From: Spirochaetales bacterium
Lineage (GTDB): Bacteria; Spirochaetota; Spirochaetia; SZUA-6
Assembly: GCA_003233545.1 (NCBI GenBank)
Contig: QILZ01000014.1
Location: forward strand, 1-17,597
DNA: 17,597 nucleotides
Reading direction: 5' to 3'
Of this stretch, positions 1-7,749 are shown one piece after another; position 1 is the first letter of the stretch; each line of letters opens with the position of its first letter. Both the position numbers and the translations under genes were made by a program. The notes beneath the pieces are model-generated. The model did no database searches and had not been told where the DNA came from. It saw only the letters and a list, made by a program, of their open reading frames with translations.

Positions 1-266
1 CCTGCAAAACCTTCCGCATTTATGCCGTTCTCTTTTAAGACGGTACTTGCGGAAAGATTTGCCAGGGTAACGGCAATCTGTGTTTTATCCGTAGCTTTGA
101 GTTCTTCTTCCGTCCCCTCGAAAAGCAGTTTTTTAAGATCCATCTTTGCACTTTCAGATGCGACTTCGAAAAGATCTTTTACTTTACTGCTGTAATCCCA
201 TAAATCCTTTGCCATACCGGGATACTGAGCACCCTGTCCCGGAAAAAGAAACACTATTTTTCCCAT
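1..266 (-). CDS. fabD: Malonyl-CoA:ACP transacylase FabD, N-terminal part (runs off left edge)
   Basis: FabD moves the malonyl group from CoA to acyl carrier protein, supplying the extender unit for type II fatty acid synthesis in the cytoplasm. Reading the minus strand from the ATG at 266 gives 88 uninterrupted codons to the window edge. The protein begins MGKIVFLFPGQGAQYPGM, with the GQGAQ motif that marks the N-terminus of this family's alpha/beta-hydrolase core. The catalytic GHSLGE serine region would lie beyond the edge. The start is set by a GGGAGGT ribosome binding site at 271-277, a few bases upstream. The gene is divergent from the cyclase gene and has its own promoter. What follows it in the operon cannot be seen. 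The family assignment is secure from the N-terminus alone; completeness is unknown. Confidence 0.93.
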   Translation of the reverse strand, partial: MGKIVFLFPGQGAQYPGMAKDLWDYSSKVKDLFEVASESAKMDLKKLLFEGTEEELKATDKTQIAVTLANLSASTVLKENGINAEGFA

Positions 267-291
267 AAAAACCTCCCATAAGGTTACTTTG

Positions 292-316
292 CGGGAAATT
301 AACACATTAATTCCCG
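292..316. promoter_or_regulatory. Inverted repeat covering the fabD promoter, candidate operator
   Basis: On the plus strand the left arm CGGGAAATTAA (292-302) faces the right arm TTAATTCCCG (307-316), separated by four bases. The arms are complementary except for one extra A in the left arm. The repeat fills the -10 and most of the spacer of the minus-strand fabD promoter, where a bound repressor would block RNA polymerase. A regulator of fatty acid synthesis is the obvious idea, but the sequence does not look to me like a known FapR or FabT site. The regulator is unknown. Confidence 0.4.
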
Positions 317-324
317 GTTGTCAA
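296..324 (-). promoter_or_regulatory. Probable sigma-70-type promoter of fabD
   Basis: On the minus strand a perfect -35 TTGACA (324 to 319) is followed after exactly 17 bases by TAATTT (301 to 296) as the -10. Transcription would start near 289, leaving a short leader with the ribosome binding site at 271-277. The -10 is a weak match (3 of 6), so the call rests on the perfect -35, the spacing and the position. Confidence 0.6.
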
Positions 325-489
325 GTTAGATTCATTATCAGCCAACACGGTTATTATAAGGGTTCAACCGGAAAGATAAAAGTATTCGGTGAGAAAATTA
401 TTTCGAATACAGCTGTATATAAAAACTTTCAGAAAATTAGTTTCAATAATAAACAAACCGATGTATAATTTTTTAACGGAGTTTAAATT

Positions 490-2061
490 ATGGAAGAAAA
501 AAAAGAAAATGTTCTCGAAGAATTGGTTAGGGCAGGCTCTCTGCTTTCACGTGAGCTGGAATTCAAGTCATTGATTTCCACTCTTGTCGATCAATCCCGG
601 GATATCACAAAATCGGATATTTCATGCCTGTATATTTCGAAAAATTCAGATATCCGAACCGGTTATTCTCTTATCCACAAAAGAGGCAAGTATCCGGTTC
701 CGCAGGAGCTTACAGAGGAAAGTACGGTTGTTCGATTTATCGCCGAGAGTTGTGAATCGGTAGTCTTCCTTAAAAGAAGAGAACACATTTTTAAAGGTAT
801 ACTGCTTAACAGTCAAATGGAAAGCGGTATTGCTCTTCCCATATTTACACCGAAATTAAAACTGGGAATTCTTATTCTCAATTCAAAAGTGCCTTTTTTC
901 TACAACAGGGAAAAATTTAAATTTCTCGACTCATTTACAAAATTAGCCGGAGGAATGCTGCACAATTCGAAGATGGTACAGGAAATCAGAGAATACCTTA
1001 AAAATATAGAAGAACTAAAGCGCTACCAGGAGAGCATTTTCTCATCCATGACGAACCTCCTTATAGCAACAGATTCGAAAGGGAAAATACGCTACTATAA
1101 CAGAGCAGCCGAAGAAAAACTCGAGTTACAGAAAGACGACACAGGTTCGGAATTAAAAAAACTTTTCCGGGACAGGATTAATGAAACAATACTCGGTACT
1201 GTAGAAAAAGCGGGTAAAACAAAAACTGAAAATCTGGGAATAGAAGGTATCTATAAATCACAGGAGAGGGAAATGGATTTTTCGCTTAATATCGCCCCTC
1301 TCAAAGGTGCCCGGGGCAGATACCAGGGGTTGACGCTTTTATTTACAGACCAGACATACGAACGTGAACTGCAGCAAAAGATGAAAAAGGTAGTGGAGGA
1401 ACGGAGGGTTATAAAAGATATGTTTTCCAGGTACCTTTCACAGGAGGTTGTTCAGAAGCTTGTGGAATCGCCAGACCTTGTCAGGCCGGGCGGGGACAAA
1501 AAAGAGGCAACGATATTTTTTGCAGACATACGCGGATATACCTCGTTTTCCGAAGGCAAAGACCCTGAATATATAATAAAAATCCTCAATGAATATTTCG
1601 GCGAAGCGGTCGAAATAGTTGTTAAACACAGAGGATACATAGATAAATTTATAGGCGACTGTATAATGGCTGCCTGGGGAGTTCCTATGCAGACTGCAGA
1701 AGAAGATGCTTATCAGGCTGTTTCGTGCGCGCTCGAGATCCAGGAACTGGTTGCTTCGGAGAAGAGAAGTTTTTTCAATGGAGAGGCTTCTAAACTTAAG
1801 GTCGGTATCGGCATGCACACAGGCCCTCTTGTAGCAGGCAATCTTGGCAGCAGCAGAAGAATGAACTATACGGTCATCGGGGACACGGTAAACGTGGCTG
1901 CAAGATTAGAAGGAGTTGCCGGGCCCGGAGAGGTCATCATAACGGAAAACACAAGGCAATTTTTAGGCAGCAAATTTATCCTGGAACAGAAAAAACCGGT
2001 TAAAGTAAAGGGTAAAACAGATCTTATACCGATTTATAGTGTTCTTAAAAAAGCAGTATAA
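490..2061 (+). CDS. Soluble GAF-PAS class III adenylate cyclase
   Basis: Predicted to make cAMP from ATP in response to a signal sensed by its N-terminal domains. Residues about 20-160 look like a GAF domain and about 178-290 like a PAS domain. A short charged helical linker (about 290-330) leads into a class III nucleotide cyclase domain (about 336-520). Catalytic positions appear complete: metal-binding Asp346 (FFADIRGYT) and Asp390 (KFIGD), purine-binding Lys386 and Asp465 (VIGDTVN), and transition-state Asn468 and Arg472. The Lys/Asp pair points to ATP rather than GTP. There is no membrane segment or signal peptide. The ATG at 490 has an ACGGAG ribosome binding site at 476-481. The HEAT-repeat gene follows after 51 bases, probably in the same transcript. 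The ligand of the GAF/PAS part cannot be read from the sequence. Confidence 0.9.
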   Translation: MEEKKENVLEELVRAGSLLSRELEFKSLISTLVDQSRDITKSDISCLYISKNSDIRTGYSLIHKRGKYPVPQELTEESTVVRFIAESCESVVFLKRREHIFKGILLNSQMESGIALPIFTPKLKLGILILNSKVPFFYNREKFKFLDSFTKLAGGMLHNSKMVQEIREYLKNIEELKRYQESIFSSMTNLLIATDSKGKIRYYNRAAEEKLELQKDDTGSELKKLFRDRINETILGTVEKAGKTKTENLGIEGIYKSQEREMDFSLNIAPLKGARGRYQGLTLLFTDQTYERELQQKMKKVVEERRVIKDMFSRYLSQEVVQKLVESPDLVRPGGDKKEATIFFADIRGYTSFSEGKDPEYIIKILNEYFGEAVEIVVKHRGYIDKFIGDCIMAAWGVPMQTAEEDAYQAVSCALEIQELVASEKRSFFNGEASKLKVGIGMHTGPLVAGNLGSSRRMNYTVIGDTVNVAARLEGVAGPGEVIITENTRQFLGSKFILEQKKPVKVKGKTDLIPIYSVLKKAV

Positions 2062-2112
2062 TAGGGCAGGCACGGGAATAAAAACTTACAGAGCGGAGAG
2101 GAGGTACAGAAT

Positions 2113-4692
2113 ATGGAAAGGTATTTAAACAGGGCTGCGGAATTTATTCCGTTATGGGCGATAGGAATTATTTCGGCGTTAATACTCGGAGTTATAATAT
2201 TTTTTATTATAATCGTCGTATCGAGAAAACGATTCAATAACTTGTTAAAACGGGTTATGGAGCACCCCGAACTCTCTGACAATCCGGTACTAAAGAGATA
2301 CAGCCCTGCAAAGCTTTTGCGAAAATCAAAATTAATAGAAAAATTCGCACACAAAAACGGTTATGAAATCATCGATTATACAAAAATCGACGAATTATGG
2401 CTTAAAAGACTTGTGGCAAAACGAAGAGAGCAGGATTTTAAGAGAATAATGAACTATGCAAGGACAAAGGGCATATTTACCTGTTTTACAGTAAGTCTTG
2501 ATAATGAAAAACTCTCCCCGCTTTTTATGCGGATGCTCGATGTTTCCGAAGGGTTTCTTTCTTTGCGGGAGCTTGCCCTTGCCGGAAGAGGAGAATATTT
2601 TAACGGAGAAAAGGCATTATCGCTTTTTAAAGATAAGATCGATGAACTTCGCGAGATGACCGGTTATCCTGAATGGCAGGCAAGATACTTTGCCGTTACT
2701 ATTCTCGTCCACGATAATGACGAAAAATCCGTCCGGGCGGTCAGAGAATCATTCGAAGATTCGTACCCGCTGATCAGAAAAACAGCTGCTTCAGGATTCA
2801 AAACCGAAGAAAGGGAAAAATTGTACGGTATTTTATACAATCTCATATTAAACGATCCGTCTCAGGAGGTACGTTCCGCAGCCTGGAAAAGAATTCAAAA
2901 CGATTTTAAGGATATGTACATTCTGAAATATGAAAATCTTAAGGGCTCACAGCTTCTTCATGCATTGGAAATTTTACAGCCCTCATCAAAAAACGACGAA
3001 AACACTGCACTTAATATGCTCCGGGATAAAAATCATGAAACAGGTTTTTATGCCGCTCAATTCTTAAAAAGAGCAGGAAGTTTAAACCGTTTATTGATAG
3101 AGACCGACATGGGTGACGCCGACCTTGTGGAGAGAAATTTTAAACTCTTAAAGAAAGCCGTGGAAGTTCATGAAGTATCCTTTCTCTCTTCCATAAAAGC
3201 CATAGACAAACCGGCATCCCTCTATATCGGGGCAAAGATACTTTCAGAAACCGGCCCGCGTGGCTATATAACCGAACTGGCCCGCAAGATTTTTGAGCTG
3301 CCGGATAACGGCCCCGAATACTTTACCGTTTACGATGAGGTACTTAAGGCCATTCACAACAGGGGAACCGATAAAGCACTTTTCCTTATGCACGAAGAAT
3401 TAAAAAACCGGCAGAATAATCATGAAAGATTAATCAGAATTTTAAACCGAATTCCTGCAAGAGCTGATTTTATTTTTATCGATACCCTGTTCTCACTTTT
3501 AAAAAATCCCCGGTTTAAGGAATATCAATCTCTGTGCAGAGTTTTCGGCAGAATAGCACCGGATACATATATCGATAAACTCATGGAAATTATAAGGGGA
3601 GGCAGGGAAAAATATCCTCACAGGGTCCGCATTGAAGCACTGAAAATACTGGGTGAAACAGGAAAAGACGGATGCCTTCAGATTGTACTCGAAAACCTTC
3701 CTATACTGCCTCTCGATGAAGCTAAAGCTTTTACAAAGACCCTGTATCAATATTCGGGTGAAGATTTCAACAGAAAAGCGGCCGAGCTCCTCGGTAATGT
3801 CGATTCCACAATAAGGGCATCCTTAATAGCCGCTCTCCCTGCAACGGGAAGCAAAGAGTTTATAAAGGAAATCAGAAATTCTCTGAATGATTCAGATCCC
3901 GATGTCAGAATAGCATGCACATGGGCCCTTGCGGATTTTGGCGATTACAAATCGTTAAACCAGGCAGTGGACATGCTTCGCGATCCCGTAGGCAGAGTGA
4001 GAGAAGAGGCAGCCCGTGTAATCGGTTCTGTGGGGCAGAAGGAGGCAGTTTCCAGGCTAAAAGAAATCCTTCCGGATAAAAATGAAGTTCTATCCGTAAA
4101 AGAATCTGCAGTTAAAGGGCTCGCACGTTCATCCTCACTTGAATCCGTAAATATACTCATCGATGCCGTCGAATCTGATAAAAGCCTTCGTGATCCGGTT
4201 ATCCGGGCATTATCATTTAAGAGGAAAGAAAAAGAGATTAAAAGTCTGATCGAGCATTTTAAAGATGCCGGTTCCGAATTAAAGGATATTATAACGGAGA
4301 CATTTAAAAAAATGGGCGAGGCGATAGAGGCCCCTCTTTCTAAATTGATGCAGGAAGATATTGCATCCCTGCATCAATATATTGTGGAAATACTTGAAAA
4401 AACAGGTTATGTGGATGCCAAAATTCGAAAGCTTGCCAATCGCAATGTGAATGTACGCAAGAGGGCTGCTTCATTCCTCTCGCTAATCGGATCGCTTTCC
4501 GCTTTCAGAGGTATTGTTCTTGCCAGCAGAGACCCGAGCAGCGAGGTACGCGTAGAGGTTGTAAAAGCGCTCGAAAAACTGGAAACAGAGGACGGAGAAA
4601 AGATACTTAATTCTCTTAAAGATGATCCTGATAAGAAAGTGCGGACATATACATTATGGGCAATGGAGAGGCTTAAAGCCAAATCATTATAA
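2113..4692 (+). CDS. Large membrane-anchored HEAT-repeat protein
   Basis: A protein of 859 residues with one hydrophobic segment near the N-terminus (about 12-36), followed by the basic stretch SRKRF. This suggests an N-terminal anchor with the bulk in the cytoplasm. Degenerate paired-helix HEAT-type repeats appear from about residue 180 (QARYFAVTILVHDNDEKSV) to the C-terminus. The clearest are near 583-645 (DSDPDVRIACTWALADFG, then DPVGRVREEAARVIGSVG) and 768-855. Such alpha-solenoids serve as protein-binding scaffolds, and I see no enzymatic motif. The start has a strong AGGAGG at 2099-2104, eight bases before the ATG. Its position 51 bases after the cyclase gene, with no terminator between, suggests co-transcription and a possible role in the same signalling process; that link is inference. 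No terminator is visible after it. Confidence 0.85.
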   Translation: MERYLNRAAEFIPLWAIGIISALILGVIIFFIIIVVSRKRFNNLLKRVMEHPELSDNPVLKRYSPAKLLRKSKLIEKFAHKNGYEIIDYTKIDELWLKRLVAKRREQDFKRIMNYARTKGIFTCFTVSLDNEKLSPLFMRMLDVSEGFLSLRELALAGRGEYFNGEKALSLFKDKIDELREMTGYPEWQARYFAVTILVHDNDEKSVRAVRESFEDSYPLIRKTAASGFKTEEREKLYGILYNLILNDPSQEVRSAAWKRIQNDFKDMYILKYENLKGSQLLHALEILQPSSKNDENTALNMLRDKNHETGFYAAQFLKRAGSLNRLLIETDMGDADLVERNFKLLKKAVEVHEVSFLSSIKAIDKPASLYIGAKILSETGPRGYITELARKIFELPDNGPEYFTVYDEVLKAIHNRGTDKALFLMHEELKNRQNNHERLIRILNRIPARADFIFIDTLFSLLKNPRFKEYQSLCRVFGRIAPDTYIDKLMEIIRGGREKYPHRVRIEALKILGETGKDGCLQIVLENLPILPLDEAKAFTKTLYQYSGEDFNRKAAELLGNVDSTIRASLIAALPATGSKEFIKEIRNSLNDSDPDVRIACTWALADFGDYKSLNQAVDMLRDPVGRVREEAARVIGSVGQKEAVSRLKEILPDKNEVLSVKESAVKGLARSSSLESVNILIDAVESDKSLRDPVIRALSFKRKEKEIKSLIEHFKDAGSELKDIITETFKKMGEAIEAPLSKLMQEDIASLHQYIVEILEKTGYVDAKIRKLANRNVNVRKRAASFLSLIGSLSAFRGIVLASRDPSSEVRVEVVKALEKLETEDGEKILNSLKDDPDKKVRTYTLWAMERLKAKSL

Positions 4693-4726
4693 ATTAACCG
4701 ATGTTCATAATACACTATACGCACTA

Positions 4727-4755
4727 TTGACCTATTGGGTTGATGGTATTAGAAT
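4727..4755 (+). promoter_or_regulatory. Strong sigma-70-type promoter of fabH
   Basis: TTGACC (4727-4732) and TAGAAT (4750-4755) are separated by exactly 17 bases; each matches the consensus at 5 of 6 positions. Transcription would begin near 4762, about ten bases before the GGAGG at 4772-4776 and 23 bases before the fabH ATG. This lets fabH be expressed independently of the upstream HEAT-repeat gene. Confidence 0.7.
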
Positions 4756-4784
4756 AGCCTTCAAAATTTTCGGAGGTATAAAAT

Positions 4785-5768
4785 ATGAGAGCTGTGATAA
4801 AATCGATCGGTGCCTATGCACCTCCAAGACGAGTAAGCAATGATGAATTTGCAAAAATAGTCGATACTACCGATGAATGGATAGTCTCCCACACAGGAAT
4901 AAGGTTTCGACATATAGCTGCCGATGACCAGGCAGCTTCCGATATGGCAATTGAAGCGGGTAAAGTTGCAATTGAAAGAGCCGGAGTAGCTCCGGAGGAT
5001 GTTAACCTGGTAATCGTTTCCACCGCCTCCAGCGATTATCCCGGTTTTCCGGCCACTGCATGTATTGTCCAGAATGAGCTGGGTTTAAAACACGCAGGGG
5101 CGATGGATCTCCTGGCGGGCTGTACAGGATTCATCTACGGCCTTGAAACAGCAAAGAACTATATACTGTCCGGGTCTGCAAAGGCAATTCTTGTAATCGG
5201 GGCGGAGATACTTACCCGCATAATGGACTGGAGCGATAGAAATACATGTGTTCTCTTCGGCGACGGAGCCGGAGCGGCTGTCGTAACGGCATCGGACGAT
5301 GATGATCGTGGAATTATCGATTCTATTTTAAGAGCAGACGGAGCCGGAGCGGAACTTCTTGCAAGACCTGCAGGGGGAAGCAGGAACCCCTTTAAACCGG
5401 GCGAAACCGATCCTTCCGATTTATTCCTTAAAATGGACGGCGGAAAGGTATATACATTTGCCGTTCGTGTAATAGTAGTGACGATTAAAGCTCTGCTGGA
5501 GCAGAATAATTTGACAATAGACGATATTAAATACATAGTTCCGCACCAGGCAAACAGCAGAATAATAGAAGCAGCATCGAAGAGGTCCAAAATACCGATG
5601 GAAAAATTTTATCTTAACATACAGGAATATGCCAATACCTCTGCCGCATCGATTCCCCTGGCGATCAATGAAATGACGGAGAAAAACCTCCTTAAAAGGG
5701 GTGATAAAATTATTACCGTCGGATTCGGTGCGGGGCTCACGTACGGGGCCAATCTTATAGTCTGGTAA
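4785..5768 (+). CDS. fabH: Beta-ketoacyl-ACP synthase III (FabH)
   Basis: FabH condenses acetyl-CoA or another short acyl-CoA primer with malonyl-ACP to start fatty acid synthesis. The length of 327 residues is normal for the family. The full Cys-His-Asn catalytic triad is present: Cys113 (LLAGCTGF), His254 (VPHQAN) and Asn284 (YANTSAAS). The N-terminal TTDEWIVSHTGI and the near-terminal GFGAGLTYG are family signatures. The ATG has GGAGG at 4772-4776, eight bases upstream. It has its own promoter in the 92-base gap after the HEAT-repeat gene, and its 3' end faces the last gene of the ABC transporter operon across only 20 bases. FabD, which supplies malonyl-ACP, is encoded at the left edge on the opposite strand. 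Whether it prefers straight or branched primers cannot be told from the sequence. Confidence 0.96.
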   Translation: MRAVIKSIGAYAPPRRVSNDEFAKIVDTTDEWIVSHTGIRFRHIAADDQAASDMAIEAGKVAIERAGVAPEDVNLVIVSTASSDYPGFPATACIVQNELGLKHAGAMDLLAGCTGFIYGLETAKNYILSGSAKAILVIGAEILTRIMDWSDRNTCVLFGDGAGAAVVTASDDDDRGIIDSILRADGAGAELLARPAGGSRNPFKPGETDPSDLFLKMDGGKVYTFAVRVIVVTIKALLEQNNLTIDDIKYIVPHQANSRIIEAASKRSKIPMEKFYLNIQEYANTSAASIPLAINEMTEKNLLKRGDKIITVGFGAGLTYGANLIVW

Positions 5769-5788
5769 ACAAATTTCAAAACCGGCAC

Positions 5789-6775
5789 TTATTCGTTTAA
5801 AAAACAGGCGGAGTAATGATCCGGGCTTACACTTCGCATCTCAGGTTTCGCCTCACTGCATCTCGGCATTGCATAGGGACAGCGCGGATGGAAATGACAA
5901 CCGGAAGGCGGCTCTATCGCGCTGGGTATCTCACCTTTCGGCATTTCTTCCGTTCTGCGTCTCTTAGGCTCGGGCACAGGTACAGCGGCAAGCAATGCCT
6001 TTGTATACGGATGATGCGGATTGCCGAAAAGTTCATCCCGGGTACCTATTTCGACAATCCTCCCGAGGTACATAATTGCCACCCGGTCGCATAGATACTT
6101 GGCAGTTGCAAGATCATGAGTAATAAACAGATATGTAAGATTAAATTCAGCCTTGAGCTTTTTCATCAATTCGAGGATAAGTGCTCTTACAGAGACATCC
6201 GCCATTGCTATCGGTTCGTCTGCGACAATAAAATCCGGTGATGTAATAAGGGCGCGTGCCAATACAACTCTCTGACTCTGACCGCCGGAGAGCTGATGCG
6301 GGTATTTTTTGTAAAGGAAAGATGCGGGGGTTAACCCTATTTTCCCCATTAAATCCAGTACTTTCTCTTTTCGTTCTTCCCTGGTACCCATATTGTGTAT
6401 TATTAAAGGATGTCCGATAGCATCCCCGACACTCATTCTCGGGCTTAAAGAAGAGTTAGGATCCTGAAAAACAATCTGTATCTTGGAACGGAGAGCTTCC
6501 ATCTCCTTTCTGTGTATGGAAACCATATTCTTTCCGCGATAATAGATACTGCCTGCGGTAGGTTCGAGCAGCCTTAAAATAAGTCTTCCTGTTGTGGATT
6601 TACCCGAGCCGCTCTCACCGGCAAGCCCTAAAACCTCACCCTCCATGATACTGAAAGAGATGTTATCTACGGCATGGACGAAATTCCTCTTTCTGCCCGC
6701 AAGCAGAACATCCAGAATGTTTTTCTCCACAGGAAAGTTCTTGGTCAGATTTTTTACTTTAAGTAATTCAGGCAT
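5789..6775 (-). CDS. Peptide/nickel-type ABC transporter ATPase, OppF/DppF-like
   Basis: One of two ATPase subunits that power the importer encoded by this operon; it acts on the cytoplasmic face of the inner membrane. Visible motifs in its 328 residues are Walker A GESGSGKST (53-61), Q-loop Gln104, signature LSGGQ (162-166), Walker B FIVADEP (182-188) and the switch His220. The C-terminal extension typical of oligopeptide transporters carries four cysteines (293, 299, 306, 324), an arrangement that in this family can bind an iron-sulfur cluster. The D-loop reads IAMADVS rather than the usual SALDVS-type sequence, probably harmless variation. The ATG follows AAGGAA by nine bases. It is the last gene of the operon, 16 bases after the OppD-like gene, with no terminator visible before it meets fabH tail to tail. 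Confidence 0.93.
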   Translation of the reverse strand: MPELLKVKNLTKNFPVEKNILDVLLAGRKRNFVHAVDNISFSIMEGEVLGLAGESGSGKSTTGRLILRLLEPTAGSIYYRGKNMVSIHRKEMEALRSKIQIVFQDPNSSLSPRMSVGDAIGHPLIIHNMGTREERKEKVLDLMGKIGLTPASFLYKKYPHQLSGGQSQRVVLARALITSPDFIVADEPIAMADVSVRALILELMKKLKAEFNLTYLFITHDLATAKYLCDRVAIMYLGRIVEIGTRDELFGNPHHPYTKALLAAVPVPEPKRRRTEEMPKGEIPSAIEPPSGCHFHPRCPYAMPRCSEAKPEMRSVSPDHYSACFLNE

Positions 6776-6791
6776 CTTTAATTATTCCTTG

Positions 6792-7748
6792 TTAATAGAG
6801 CCGGCATGCAACTTTCCTGCCGTTATACTCCTTTACTTCAGGTACTTCCTCTTTACATATATCCATTACTTTAGGGCACCGCGGAGCAAAACGGCAGCCC
6901 GGAGGCGGATTAACGAGGTCAGGAGGGTTACCGGGCATTGTGATTAACTCTTTCTGTTCAAGTTCGATATTCGGGATACAATTTATTAAGCCGAAGGTGT
7001 ACGGATGCAGAGGCCTGCTGAAGATATTATCAGCAGATCCAACCTCCATTATTCTGCCGCCGTACATCACGACAACCCTGTCTGCAATTTCCGCCACAAG
7101 CCCCAGGTTATGAGTGATAAGAATGATCGTAAGATTAAATCTTTCCCTTAATCTGTTTAATAAATCTATAAATCCGGCTTCCACAATAACATCGAGTGAT
7201 GTTGTCGGTTCATCGGCAACAAGTATATCGGGCTGCATTATCAGCCCCAGGCCGATCATTATCCTCTGCCTCATCCCCCCGGATAACTGATGCGGATAGT
7301 CATGCATACGTTCCTTATCTATTCCGAGACTCTCAAGGATATTTTCCGACATTCTGACAGCTTCTTCCTGTTTAATTTCCGGTTTGTGATAGTGAATAGT
7401 CTCTAAGAATTGATCTTTAACTTTAAACAGAGGGTTAAGTGAAGTCAGCGGGTTCTGAAATACCATTGCTATATTCTGCCCCCGAAATTTTAACATCTCG
7501 CTGCCGGACATCTTAAGTACATCTTTCCCTCTGTACAGAATCTCGCCTCCGGAGACCTTTCCGGGAGGCCTGATAAGTTTTAACAATGATAGACCGAGCG
7601 TCGACTTTCCGCAGCCGGATTCACCGACAAGGCCGAGGACTTCTCCCTTGTTCAGGATAATACTTACGTCTTCGACTGCGTGTACCGTTCCTATACTGAT
7701 CGGATAATCTATACAGAGGTTTTTAATTTCCAATATTGGCTTATTCAA
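6792..7748 (-). CDS. Peptide/nickel-type ABC transporter ATPase, OppD/DppD-like (TTG start)
   Basis: The second ATPase subunit of the importer, expected to form a heterodimer with the OppF-like protein. Its 318 residues contain Walker A GESGCGKST (42-50), Q-loop Gln98, signature LSGGM (155-159), Walker B ILVADEP (175-181) and His213. The C-terminal tail has Cys285, Cys291, Cys298 and Cys315, as in other oligopeptide/dipeptide ATPases. The start codon is TTG: no ATG or GTG is available upstream before an in-frame stop, and GGAG inside the end of the OppC-like gene lies seven bases before the TTG. Only one base separates the OppC stop from this start, so translation is probably coupled. Substrate specificity (oligopeptide, dipeptide or other) is not decided by this subunit. 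Confidence 0.92.
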   Translation of the reverse strand: MNKPILEIKNLCIDYPISIGTVHAVEDVSIILNKGEVLGLVGESGCGKSTLGLSLLKLIRPPGKVSGGEILYRGKDVLKMSGSEMLKFRGQNIAMVFQNPLTSLNPLFKVKDQFLETIHYHKPEIKQEEAVRMSENILESLGIDKERMHDYPHQLSGGMRQRIMIGLGLIMQPDILVADEPTTSLDVIVEAGFIDLLNRLRERFNLTIILITHNLGLVAEIADRVVVMYGGRIMEVGSADNIFSRPLHPYTFGLINCIPNIELEQKELITMPGNPPDLVNPPPGCRFAPRCPKVMDICKEEVPEVKEYNGRKVACRLY

Positions 7749-7749
7749 A

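Noticed and set aside
464..469. Perfect TATAAT upstream of the cyclase, considered as its -10
   Set aside because: Transcription would begin at about 476, inside the ribosome binding site at 476-481, and no good -35 lies 16-18 bases upstream. The true cyclase promoter is probably elsewhere in the 267-489 gap and I cannot place it.
389..574. Small open frame overlapping the start of the cyclase gene
   Set aside because: It lies in another frame, has no ribosome binding site, and its 3' part is covered by the well-supported cyclase start.
5159..5590. 143-codon open frame on the minus strand inside fabH
   Set aside because: It is the antisense shadow of the catalytic core of FabH, low in complexity and without a start signal.
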